Origin: Mucilaginibacter yixingensis
Lineage (GTDB): Bacteria > Bacteroidota > Bacteroidia > Sphingobacteriales > Sphingobacteriaceae
Length of the DNA: 64,000 nucleotides
Assembly (NCBI RefSeq): GCF_041080815.1
Contig: NZ_CP160205.1
Span: forward strand, 4,650,001 to 4,714,000
Direction of reading: 5' to 3'
Positions within the stretch are counted from its first letter, which is position 1; each line of letters starts with the position of its first letter. Of the stretch, positions 26,501-34,085 are shown piece after piece. The notes under the pieces are model-generated. The model worked only from the letters and a program-made list of their open reading frames with translations, did not search any database and was not told where the DNA came from. Position numbers and translations under genes: made by a program.

Positions 26501-28162
26501 TCACCCTTTAAATCCCCAGCCATCTTTCAGGGTCACGGTGCGGTTAAACACCAGTTTGTCTGCGGTTGAGTGTTTATCCAGGGTAAAGTAGCCTTTGCGC
26601 ATAAACTGGATGGCGGTGCCGGCTTCGGCATTCATCAGGTCGGGCTCAATGTAGGCTGTTTCGATGATCTGCAAGCTGTCTGGGTTCAGGTACTCTTTAA
26701 AATCGCCGTCTTCATTACTTGGATCTTCTACTTTGAACAGACGTTCATACTGGCGCACCTCGGCCGTTTTAGCGTGAGGCACACTCACCCAATGGATGGT
26801 GCCTTTTACGTTGATGCCGCTGGTGTCATTACCCGATTGCGACTCTGGAATATGCGTACAATGCACCTCGGTTACATTGCCATCGGCATCTTTCACAAAA
26901 TCATGGCATTTAACAATATAAGCACCTTTTAAACGCACCATCAGACCAACACCCAGTCGGAAGAATTTCTTTGGTGGCACTTCCATAAAATCTTCACGCT
27001 CAATCCACACCTCACGGCTAAATGGAATATCGCGCTTACCATCGCCACCTTCGGCCTCCGGATTATTCTCGACGCTGAATATCTCGGTTTTATCTTCCGG
27101 ATAATCAGTAATCACCAGTTTAATGGGATCGAGTACGGCCATACGGCGCCAGGCGCTTTTGTTCAGTTGCTCGCGCACGCAGAACTCCAGCAGGCTCAGG
27201 TCAATCATGTTCTCGCGCTTGGCCACGCCAATACGCTCGCAAAACTCACGAATGGCAGCAGCAGGATAACCACGGCGACGCATACCGCTGATGGTTGGCA
27301 TGCGCGGATCGTCCCAATCCTCCACATGGCCTTCGTCTACCAGTTGCAGCAGCTTGCGCTTGCTCATTACGGTATAGGTCATGTTTAAACGGGCAAACTC
27401 GTACTGGTGCGAGTCAAACAAATCCAGCTTCTCTATAAACCAGTCATATAATGCACGATGCGGAATAAACTCCAGCGTACAAACCGAGTGGGTAATCTCT
27501 TCAATGGCATCACTCTGGCCGTGGGCAAAATCATACATCGGGTAAATGCACCATTTATCGCCGGTACGGTGGTGATGCGCGTGCCTGATACGATACATCA
27601 GCGGGTCGCGCAGGTGCATATTTGGTGATGCCAGATCAACCTTAGCGCGCAACACTTTCTCGCCATCAGCATATTTGCCGTCTTTCATTTCGGCAAACAG
27701 CTGCAGGTTTTCTTCAACACTGCGGTTACGATAGGCGTTGCCAACACCCGGCTCGGTTGGGGTACCTTTCTGCGCAGCAATTTCCTCGGCCGTACTGTCA
27801 TCAACATAAGCCAGGCCTTTTTTAATCAGCTCAACGGCAAACTCATAAAGTTTATCGAAATAGTCAGACGCGTAAAGCTCCTCGGCCCAGTCAAACCCCA
27901 GCCATTTCACATCGGCTTTAATGCTATCTACATATTCTGTATCCTCTTTAACAGGGTTGGTGTCGTCAAAACGCAGGTTGGTTTTTCCACCGTATTTATT
28001 GGCCAATCCAAAGTTTAAGCAGATAGACTTGGCATGACCAATATGCAGGTACCCGTTAGGCTCTGGCGGGAAACGCGTTAACACACGGCCGCCATGCTTA
28101 CCCTCGCGGATATCTTCTTCTACAATTTCTTCTATAAAGTTTAATGATCTTTCCTCGCTCAT
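26501..28162 (-). CDS. glnS: Glutaminyl-tRNA synthetase
   Basis: The protein has 553 residues from the ATG at 28162; a longer reading to 28186 adds only eight residues without similarity. The class I signature appears as PPEPNGYLHIGHAKS (residues 33-46), and the KMSKS counterpart as VMSKRKLL. The two C-terminal beta-barrel anticodon domains are present. It charges tRNA-Gln directly with glutamine. It is monocistronic with a TATTTTTG element upstream and its own terminator. Confidence 0.96.
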   Translation of the reverse strand: MSEERSLNFIEEIVEEDIREGKHGGRVLTRFPPEPNGYLHIGHAKSICLNFGLANKYGGKTNLRFDDTNPVKEDTEYVDSIKADVKWLGFDWAEELYASDYFDKLYEFAVELIKKGLAYVDDSTAEEIAAQKGTPTEPGVGNAYRNRSVEENLQLFAEMKDGKYADGEKVLRAKVDLASPNMHLRDPLMYRIRHAHHHRTGDKWCIYPMYDFAHGQSDAIEEITHSVCTLEFIPHRALYDWFIEKLDLFDSHQYEFARLNMTYTVMSKRKLLQLVDEGHVEDWDDPRMPTISGMRRRGYPAAAIREFCERIGVAKRENMIDLSLLEFCVREQLNKSAWRRMAVLDPIKLVITDYPEDKTEIFSVENNPEAEGGDGKRDIPFSREVWIEREDFMEVPPKKFFRLGVGLMVRLKGAYIVKCHDFVKDADGNVTEVHCTHIPESQSGNDTSGINVKGTIHWVSVPHAKTAEVRQYERLFKVEDPSNEDGDFKEYLNPDSLQIIETAYIEPDLMNAEAGTAIQFMRKGYFTLDKHSTADKLVFNRTVTLKDGWGFKG

Positions 28163-28183
28163 GAAAATATGTAACAGTGGCAA

Positions 28184-28191
28184 CAAAAATA
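28184..28191 (-). promoter_or_regulatory. Candidate -7 element for glnS (TATTTTTG)
   Basis: The minus strand reads TATTTTTG, identical to the elements before sdhC and ileS, ending 21 bp before the ATG. Confidence 0.5.
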
Positions 28192-28200
28192 GGAAAAAAA

Positions 28201-28286
28201 CCTCATCCCCACCCCCTCTCTAAAAGCGGAGGGGCTTTAAAGTTATTATCCAAAAGCTGGGAAAAGCCCTCTCCTTTTCAGAGGAT
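28201..28286. repeat. CCCTCTC/GAGGGG imperfect inverted repeat
   Basis: CCCCCTCTCTAAAAGCGGAGGGGCTT on the left is matched imperfectly by AAGCCCTCTCCTTTTCAGAGGA on the right. This is another member of the C-rich/G-rich hairpin family, lying in the divergent glnS/ApbE gap. Confidence 0.55.
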
Positions 28287-28445
28287 CTAAGCAGGCATTC
28301 TTAATGAAGTTTTAATGAAGCCATAACATCGGCAGGGGCATTTCATCTCAATTTCATGATTACCACCTACTTTCGATATTGTTAGCGTATTGTTAACAGT
28401 GTTAAGGCAATAGCGGGGTGGTAATATTTACTTAATTATTTTGAT

Positions 28446-29276
28446 ATGCAGGCCGTTAAAAATTTAATCAGCAAGGCAGCAGTTCACCGCCACGAGGCGA
28501 CATTGATGGGTACGCATTTTGAGCTGACGGTTGTGAGCACTGAAGCCGCCTGGGCTATTGAGCGTATTAACAGCGCCCTTGCCGAAATTAAACGGGTTGA
28601 TAAGTTATTAACCACCCTGAGCGAAGACAGCCAGATTAATCGCATTAACCACAATGCCGGCGTTGCCCCCGTAAAAGTGAGCGGCGAGCTATTTAAACTG
28701 ATCCAGCGCTCGCTCGAAATTGCCGAGCTTACTCAAGGCGCTTTTGATATTACTTACGGCACTAACTCTGGCTACGCTAATGTGATGCTGAGTGTTACAG
28801 AGCATACTGTGTTTCTGAAAAACAAAGGCATGCGCCTGTATTTTGGCGGTGTAGCTACAGGCTATGCGGCAGACCGTGCTAAATATGTAATGCAGATTGA
28901 AGGTGTTAGCAACGGTGTGATTAATGCTGGTGGCAGCCTGGTTACCTGGGGCATGCAGCCCGATGGTTCTGATTGGACCATTGCCAGTGCAGATCCTGAA
29001 CAGTGCGAACAACCTTATGCCGATTACAGCATCAGCAATATGGCGATAGCTACTTCTGTAAACCGCCAGAATGAGCTGGCCGGTGGCGCCAAAAGCGTTT
29101 GCGTAATGAGCCCAAGTGCAGAGCTGGCAGGTGCACTTACTAACCCTATTATTATGCTTGGCGTTAGCGTAGGCACAGAACTGGTTAACCGGCTGCAGCA
29201 AATTGCCTGTGTATTTGTTGACGAGTATGACCAGGTATTTGCATCGCGCCACATGGTATTAAACGAAATTGTATAA
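28446..29276 (+). CDS. ApbE-like FAD:protein FMN transferase homologue with altered metal site
   Basis: The 276-residue protein keeps several ApbE landmarks: MGTHFEL (residue 21), GAFDITYG (98), YFGGVATGYAAD (132) and VINAGGSLVTWG (158). Two conserved features are altered. The canonical ADALST metal/flavin motif reads AGALTN (residues 228-233), and the HxxDP(R/K)TG motif after ATS is missing. There is no signal peptide or lipobox, unlike exported ApbE. It may be a divergent cytoplasmic enzyme or an inactive relative. The gene is monocistronic. Confidence 0.75.
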   Translation: MQAVKNLISKAAVHRHEATLMGTHFELTVVSTEAAWAIERINSALAEIKRVDKLLTTLSEDSQINRINHNAGVAPVKVSGELFKLIQRSLEIAELTQGAFDITYGTNSGYANVMLSVTEHTVFLKNKGMRLYFGGVATGYAADRAKYVMQIEGVSNGVINAGGSLVTWGMQPDGSDWTIASADPEQCEQPYADYSISNMAIATSVNRQNELAGGAKSVCVMSPSAELAGALTNPIIMLGVSVGTELVNRLQQIACVFVDEYDQVFASRHMVLNEIV

Positions 29277-29322
29277 TCTGAGGCAGTTTGTACTGCCCTT
29301 TAAATATTCCCCTTTGTTATAT

Positions 29323-29358
29323 AAAACAGGCAGCGCATCCGTAAGGTGCGCTGTTTTT
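29323..29358 (+). terminator. Intrinsic terminator after the ApbE-like gene
   Basis: CAGCGCA (29331-29337) pairs with TGCGCTG (29347-29353), extended by AAAAC/GTTTTT, and is followed by TTTTTAC. Confidence 0.75.
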
Positions 29359-29464
29359 ACTTGCAAAGGCTTTGTAATAAAATTTTTTAACGTGTATTCA
29401 TTAAGACGCAGCTACAAATTCTTTTCTTTGAGGAAAGAAATGACAGCGTCTGCTTATTGGCAAA

Positions 29465-29806
29465 ATGGCCCGGTGTTTTAGGTATATAGTTTTGGTATTG
29501 GTGTTAACGCCATGCTTGCTGCTGGCCCAGCCCGGCCGTGCGCATGCAACTGGTGTTTTCACAATTCCGCCTGCATTAAATGGCGGCGCGGCTGATCATG
29601 CCCTGGTTGCTGATACCATCAAAACGCTTAAAAGCACCGCCAAAACAGACGGCAAGGTGAAAGAGGTGAACAAGGCCAAAAAACAGCCCAAGCCTGAAAA
29701 GGTTGACGACAACACCCCACCCAAACCAGATGCCAAGCCAAAACGTGAGCGCAGGCCTGACGGTATGGAAAGACCTCCTGAAATACCAAGAAGAAACGAT
29801 AATTAA
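29465..29806 (+). CDS. Small secreted Lys/Pro-rich protein
   Basis: This 113-residue protein has a signal peptide (MARCFRYIVLVLVLTPCLLLAQ), a short hydrophobic linker, and a mature C-terminal half dominated by K, P, D and E (for example KKQPKPEKVDDNTPPKPDAK). It looks intrinsically disordered and basic. No family is recognised. It is the first gene of a tight four-gene operon with an outer-membrane protein and a two-component system, so it may be part of an envelope signal pathway. Confidence 0.65.
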   Translation: MARCFRYIVLVLVLTPCLLLAQPGRAHATGVFTIPPALNGGAADHALVADTIKTLKSTAKTDGKVKEVNKAKKQPKPEKVDDNTPPKPDAKPKRERRPDGMERPPEIPRRNDN

Positions 29807-29829
29807 TATATTTACAAAGCCGCCGATTA

Positions 29830-30687
29830 ATGAAGTATCTTTCGACACTCTTATTTATCCTAACAGCATTGCACTGCAAAGCCGGCTATAAGCATTTGCT
29901 CATAGACGACGGCACAGACCGCACTATGGTGGCCGACACCGATACGCTGGTGCGCAAACAGTCTGTTTCTGTAGGCATTACCTATGGCAGCGATGTGGTT
30001 TTCTTTGGCCGTACCAGTACCCAGCGTTATCCTTTTTATACTGCCGATCTGATCTATAACTCTAAATCGGGCTTTTTTGCTTACAGCTCTGTCTGGAAGG
30101 TATCAGGCTCATATCCTAAACTGGATGAGGTTGATGTGGGCGGCGGTTACGTATATCATTTAACCAAGCGATCGTCCGGTTCTATCAGTTATACGCGTTT
30201 CTTTTTTAATCGCCAGGCACAGGTGATCAAATCGGCAGCCACTAACGATATCGACTTTAAGAATAGTTACGACTGGAAGTTTATCAAAACCAGCATTTCT
30301 TTTGATTACCTGTTTGGCAAAACGACAGACATCTTTCTGACGCCCAGCATCTCACGTAACATTGAAACCAGCTTTGGTATTTTTGATAACAAAGATTACC
30401 TGACGTTTAACCCGGGCGTGAGCATGATCATCGGTACGCAAAAGTTTGTGGAGAACTACACCAATGCCGATGGTGGATTGATTGGCATGATTGCACCTAA
30501 TGATCATTACCCTAACCGCGATCTGAATGTGCTTAACTATAGCTTTAAATTACCCATTGCCTACAACAGGCCGCATTATACGTTTGAGGTAAGCCCCAAA
30601 TACTCTATCCCTGTAAATGTGGATGGTAACATACGCAACCGTAAGGAGTTTTTTCTGAATCTGACTTTTTATTACTTGTTTTATTAA
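29830..30687 (+). CDS. Predicted outer-membrane beta-barrel protein
   Basis: The 285-residue protein begins with a signal peptide (MKYLSTLLFILTALHCKAGY) and then consists of alternating hydrophobic/polar strands, ending FFLNLTFYYLFY, a good outer-membrane C-terminal strand. I do not recognise a specific family. Its stop codon directly abuts the ATG of the response regulator gene (30687/30688), so it is clearly co-expressed with the two-component system. Confidence 0.75.
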   Translation: MKYLSTLLFILTALHCKAGYKHLLIDDGTDRTMVADTDTLVRKQSVSVGITYGSDVVFFGRTSTQRYPFYTADLIYNSKSGFFAYSSVWKVSGSYPKLDEVDVGGGYVYHLTKRSSGSISYTRFFFNRQAQVIKSAATNDIDFKNSYDWKFIKTSISFDYLFGKTTDIFLTPSISRNIETSFGIFDNKDYLTFNPGVSMIIGTQKFVENYTNADGGLIGMIAPNDHYPNRDLNVLNYSFKLPIAYNRPHYTFEVSPKYSIPVNVDGNIRNRKEFFLNLTFYYLFY

Positions 30688-31365
30688 ATGAACGTTCTGA
30701 TTGTTGAAGATGAAAAGGCACTGGCCCGCGAACTGGAAATTTTTCTGAGCGGCAACAATTTCCTGTGCGAAACTTGTTACGATGGGGTATCGGCATCTGA
30801 AAAGATTGCCACCAATCAGTATGATTTTATTTTGATTGACCTGGGTTTGCCTGATTATGACGGGCTTGACCTGCTTAAAGAGGCTAAACGCGATAACCCC
30901 GAGGCCGCCTGCATCATTCTGACTGCCCGCGCCGAGGTGAACGACCGCATTACCGGCCTGGATATGGGCGCCGATGATTATCTGCCCAAACCCTTCTCAT
31001 TAATGGAATTGCAAAGCCGCATGCAGGCTATCCTTCGAAGAAAATTCGGGCTGAAACATCACCTGGTACACTTGGGTAACTTTGTGGTAAACCTTACCGA
31101 CAGGCATATTTCATACAACAATACCATCATCAGCGCGGTAACCAAAAAGGAGTTTGACCTGATTGCTTACATGATACTGCACAAAAACCGTACGTTAACC
31201 CGGCCGCAATTGAGCGAACATATTTGGGGCAGCGTGGTTAATGATGATTATGACAGCAATTATATTGATGCGCATATCAAAAACATCCGTAAAAAGCTGA
31301 ACGTGTATGAATCGCCCGAGTGGTTGGAGACCGTGCGCGGCCTGGGCTACCGGATCAATTTGTAA
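30688..31365 (+). CDS. OmpR-family response regulator
   Basis: The 225-residue protein has an N-terminal receiver (acidic residues E7-D8, phospho-acceptor D51 in LIDLGLPDYDG, K101 in YLPKPFS) and a C-terminal winged HTH (KKEFDLIAYMILHKNRTLTR...VHIKNIRKKL-like region, ending GLGYRI). It pairs with the kinase gene 4 bp downstream and probably regulates the operon or envelope genes in response to phosphorylation. Confidence 0.95.
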   Translation: MNVLIVEDEKALARELEIFLSGNNFLCETCYDGVSASEKIATNQYDFILIDLGLPDYDGLDLLKEAKRDNPEAACIILTARAEVNDRITGLDMGADDYLPKPFSLMELQSRMQAILRRKFGLKHHLVHLGNFVVNLTDRHISYNNTIISAVTKKEFDLIAYMILHKNRTLTRPQLSEHIWGSVVNDDYDSNYIDAHIKNIRKKLNVYESPEWLETVRGLGYRINL

Positions 31366-31369
31366 GTGA

Positions 31370-32698
31370 GTGAAACTTCAAACCAAACTTACCTTATTTA
31401 ACGCCGTATCTAAACTGGTGATAGTGCTGCTATTTGTGGCGCTGCTACCTACGCTTATCCAAAATATTAACCGAAATTACACCGATAACCGCCTGCGTAA
31501 ACAGCAGGACAAGGTGATCCAGACCGTTCGCAAAAACGGCATCAAATACTACATTACTAACGATGAAGGCTACGGCAGCTACACCCTGCTCAAAGAGGAG
31601 TATGTGAGCATGGACATTGTGCCCTTTCATGACCGGCTGGACACCATCCGTAACGAACGCCGCATTGTTGAGGGAGATACCATACAGTACCGTATCTTGA
31701 GTCATACCTTCGTTATCGGTAAAAAGAACTACCTGCTGGAGATTGGCAAGAGCGTCAGCACCATTGCCGAAACCAGCGGTCCGCTGCAAAGCCTAGCCTT
31801 TGAGGTATTGCTGGGTATGATTCTGCTTACCATTCTGGCCGACTTATTCTACTCCAACTATGTACTGCGCCCGCTGGGACAGATCATCAAAACAAAGCTT
31901 GTCGGGGCCAAGTTTCCGCACTTTAAGAAGTATGAGAAGGTACAAACCTCCACATCCGACTTTGAGTACCTGGACAGCAGCATTAACCGCATGATGGAAA
32001 CCATTGAGAGCACGTTCCAGAAAGAGCGTGAGTTCATCTCCAACGCATCGCACGAGTTGATGACGCCGATCTCTATCCTGCAATCAAAGATCGAGAACAT
32101 GTTTTCGATCGAGGAGGTGAGCGATGAGCAGAAGATCCGCCTGCTGGAAATGCAGCGCATTCTTAACCGCCTTAAAAGTATTACCAAAACGCTACTGCTC
32201 ATCTCACAGATAGAGAACGAGCAGTTCATCCGTGAGGATACGGTGCTGGTAACCGATCTGCTAAACGAGGTTTATGAAGAGATCTCCATCCGCCTGCAGG
32301 AGAAGAATCTCACTTTTGAGATAGATGTACCGTTCCACGTGCACCTGGTAAAAGTGAACAAGTTTTTACTGTTTAACCTGTTCTTTAACCTGGTTAACAA
32401 TGCCATTAAATACAACGTAGAGAGCGGCTCCATCAAAATAACCGGCAGGCGCGAGAAGAACAACCTGATTATTGCAATAAGCGATACGGGCATTGGCATT
32501 AAGCAAGAACAGCTACCACACATCTTCAACCGCTTCAAAAAATTCCGCCAGTCCATGCAACAGGATAGCTTCGGGCTGGGCCTGCCTATTGTAAAGTCCA
32601 TCACCGAATTTCACCACATCCGGGTAACCGTACTGTCTGAAGAAAAAGTGGGCAGTACGTTTGAGCTAAATTTCCCCGAAGAGATTATTGAGGGCTAG
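31370..32698 (+). CDS. Sensor histidine kinase
   Basis: The 442-residue kinase starts at a GTG 4 bp after the regulator stop. It has a membrane helix at about 12-30, a periplasmic sensor of about 110 residues, a second helix at about 143-165, a linker, H-box FISNASHELMTP with H228, N-box LFFNLVNNAIKYN, and G-boxes SDTGIGIKQEQLPHIF and SFGLGLPIV. All residues needed for autophosphorylation are visible. The periplasmic domain has no recognised fold; given the operon it may read out the barrel or the small secreted protein. Confidence 0.95.
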   Translation: MKLQTKLTLFNAVSKLVIVLLFVALLPTLIQNINRNYTDNRLRKQQDKVIQTVRKNGIKYYITNDEGYGSYTLLKEEYVSMDIVPFHDRLDTIRNERRIVEGDTIQYRILSHTFVIGKKNYLLEIGKSVSTIAETSGPLQSLAFEVLLGMILLTILADLFYSNYVLRPLGQIIKTKLVGAKFPHFKKYEKVQTSTSDFEYLDSSINRMMETIESTFQKEREFISNASHELMTPISILQSKIENMFSIEEVSDEQKIRLLEMQRILNRLKSITKTLLLISQIENEQFIREDTVLVTDLLNEVYEEISIRLQEKNLTFEIDVPFHVHLVKVNKFLLFNLFFNLVNNAIKYNVESGSIKITGRREKNNLIIAISDTGIGIKQEQLPHIFNRFKKFRQSMQQDSFGLGLPIVKSITEFHHIRVTVLSEEKVGSTFELNFPEEIIEG

Positions 32699-32739
32699 GT
32701 AGCGCTTCGCGCAGAGTATTAATGATTAACCTCCCATCA

Positions 32740-32795
32740 TGTCAGGCAATGCGACAGGCTTGTCCTGAGAGTGGCCAAAACAAATTCGGATGACC
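32740..32795. repeat. Decayed copy of the GAACTTGTTTC inverted repeat
   Basis: The right end CCAAAACAAATTCGGATGAC resembles CCGAAACAAGTTCGGGATGAC of the intact copies, with two substitutions and one deletion; the left arm (GTCAGGCAATGCGACAGG) is heavily diverged. Confidence 0.45.
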
Positions 32796-32898
32796 TGTTA
32801 TTGTGCCTGGCGGCGGCCAGAGGCCGCAGGATAGTCGTCACTCGCGAAGATGCTGTAAGTGTTGGGAAGATTAAAAGAAGCGGTGGAGTAGTGCGATT

Positions 32899-32996
32899 CC
32901 CCTCTTGAGAGGGGTGGAGGGGCGTGTCCTTTATGCGTGCGAAATGACACACCCCTGCAGCCGCACCGTCAACGCGCCCCCTCTCAAGAGGAGATT
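32899..32996. repeat. CCTCTTGAGAGG / CCTCTCAAGAGG inverted repeat
   Basis: CCTCTTGAGAGG on the left and CCTCTCAAGAGG on the right are reverse complements, with inner arms GGGGCGTGTC and GACACACCCC also complementary. The spacer holds GC-rich sequence. Confidence 0.7.
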
Positions 32997-33048
32997 CTAA
33001 CATCTTCCCAACACCTGTGGCGAAGACGCGAGCGACTGCAAAAACAAA

Positions 33049-33070
33049 AAAGGCGCCTTACGGCGCCTTT
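33049..33070 (-). terminator. Intrinsic terminator of ileS-dksA-lspA
   Basis: AAAGGCGCC / GGCGCCTTT with loop TTAC, followed on the minus strand by a T-rich run. It is identical over 22 nt to the glnS terminator. Confidence 0.85.
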
Positions 33071-33092
33071 CCTATAGTCTAATCTTTAATCT

Positions 33093-33698
33093 TTATTCCT
33101 CTACCACTTCGCTATTCAAATTGGTTTCTACCGCTGGCTCGTGTTTAAAATAGCGTTTCTGATAAATCAGGATGGCTATTACACCTACAGATATTGCAGC
33201 GTCGGCAAAGTTGAATATCGGCTCGAAGAACTCGAACGGTTGGCCGCCCCAAAACGGGAACCAGGCCGGATATTGTGTGCGGATGAGCGGGAAGTAAAAC
33301 ATATCTACCACCCTGCCCTGAAAGATAGGCGCATAACCGTAAATGACACCATAAAAGGTTGAATCTACAATGTTACCTACTGCACCGGCGAATATCAGCG
33401 CAACGTTCAGTATCAGTCCGCGGTGGTATTTATGATGAATTAAATAGTACAAGCCATAACCAATGGCAGCTACTGCACCAATACGGAAAATGGTGAGCGC
33501 CAGTTTACCGCTAACACCGCCCAGCTCCCAGCCAAAGGCCATGCCGTTATTTTCGGTGTAGCGCAGCATGCCTTTATCGCCCAGAAAATGAATTTCCTGA
33601 CCAATATACATGTGTTGGTGCACCCATATTTTAATGAGCTGATCAACAATAATGATGAGCAGCGCAATGGCGAAGGGCTTTATGTAAGCAATTTTCAT
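33093..33698 (-). CDS. lspA: Lipoprotein signal peptidase (signal peptidase II)
   Basis: The 201-residue protein has four membrane segments and the two family motifs with catalytic aspartates: GAVGNIVDS and FNFADAAISVGV. The Arg that normally follows the first aspartate is Ser here. It cleaves prolipoprotein signal peptides in the inner membrane. The ATG directly follows the TAG of the DksA-like gene, and the operon order ileS-dksA-lspA matches that of other Bacteroidota. Confidence 0.95.
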   Translation of the reverse strand: MKIAYIKPFAIALLIIIVDQLIKIWVHQHMYIGQEIHFLGDKGMLRYTENNGMAFGWELGGVSGKLALTIFRIGAVAAIGYGLYYLIHHKYHRGLILNVALIFAGAVGNIVDSTFYGVIYGYAPIFQGRVVDMFYFPLIRTQYPAWFPFWGGQPFEFFEPIFNFADAAISVGVIAILIYQKRYFKHEPAVETNLNSEVVEE

Positions 33699-34085
33699 CT
33701 AGTATTGCTTCAGTTTGGCTTCCATGCTCAGCGTAGTGTGTGGCACGGCACGCAGGCGTTCTTTCTGAATCAGTTTGCCGGTTTCGCGGCAAACGCCATA
33801 AGTTTTGTTTTCAATGCGTACCAGGGCAGCATCCAACTGCTCGATGAATTTTTTCTGGCGGGCGGCCATCTGGTTAATGGTTTCTTTTTCTAAAGTAGCA
33901 GAACCATCTTCCAGGGTTTTATAAGTACCGGCAGTATCATCCGTACCGTTTGCGTTCGGATTGCTTAGTGATGAGGCCAGAGAGCTTAACTCTTCTTTCG
34001 CTATGCGCAGTTTTTCTAAGATGATATCTTTAAACTCCTGTAACTCGGTGTCAGAGTATCTTGTTTTTTCTGATTCGGTTTTCAT
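33699..34085 (-). CDS. TraR/DksA-family protein with degenerate zinc finger
   Basis: The 128-residue protein shows the DksA-type N-terminal helical part and the C-terminal segment ALVRIENKTYGVCRETGKLI, followed by ERLRAVPHTTL. Only one of the four zinc ligands of classical DksA remains (C in GVCRE); the others read G, H or S. That pattern is common in the Bacteroidota members of this family, so loss of zinc binding is probably normal for them. It should bind RNA polymerase secondary channel and modulate transcription. Its ATG abuts the ileS stop. Confidence 0.85.
   Translation of the reverse strand: MKTESEKTRYSDTELQEFKDIILEKLRIAKEELSSLASSLSNPNANGTDDTAGTYKTLEDGSATLEKETINQMAARQKKFIEQLDAALVRIENKTYGVCRETGKLIQKERLRAVPHTTLSMEAKLKQY

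Larger units (their letters stand above)
32699..33048. other. Repeat-filled convergent intergenic region
   Basis: About 350 bp between the kinase gene and the lspA terminator contain a decayed dispersed repeat (about 32740-32795) and a C-rich/G-rich inverted repeat (32899-32996), but no gene. An 88-codon minus frame here is made from the repeat sequence. Confidence 0.65.

Noticed and set aside
29269..29481. 70-codon plus-strand frame between the ApbE-like and the Lys/Pro-rich gene
   Set aside because: Runs through the terminator hairpin and overlaps the real start of the secreted protein.
32737..33003. 88-codon minus-strand frame
   Set aside because: Its translation follows repeat sequence in the convergent region, with no codon-usage support.
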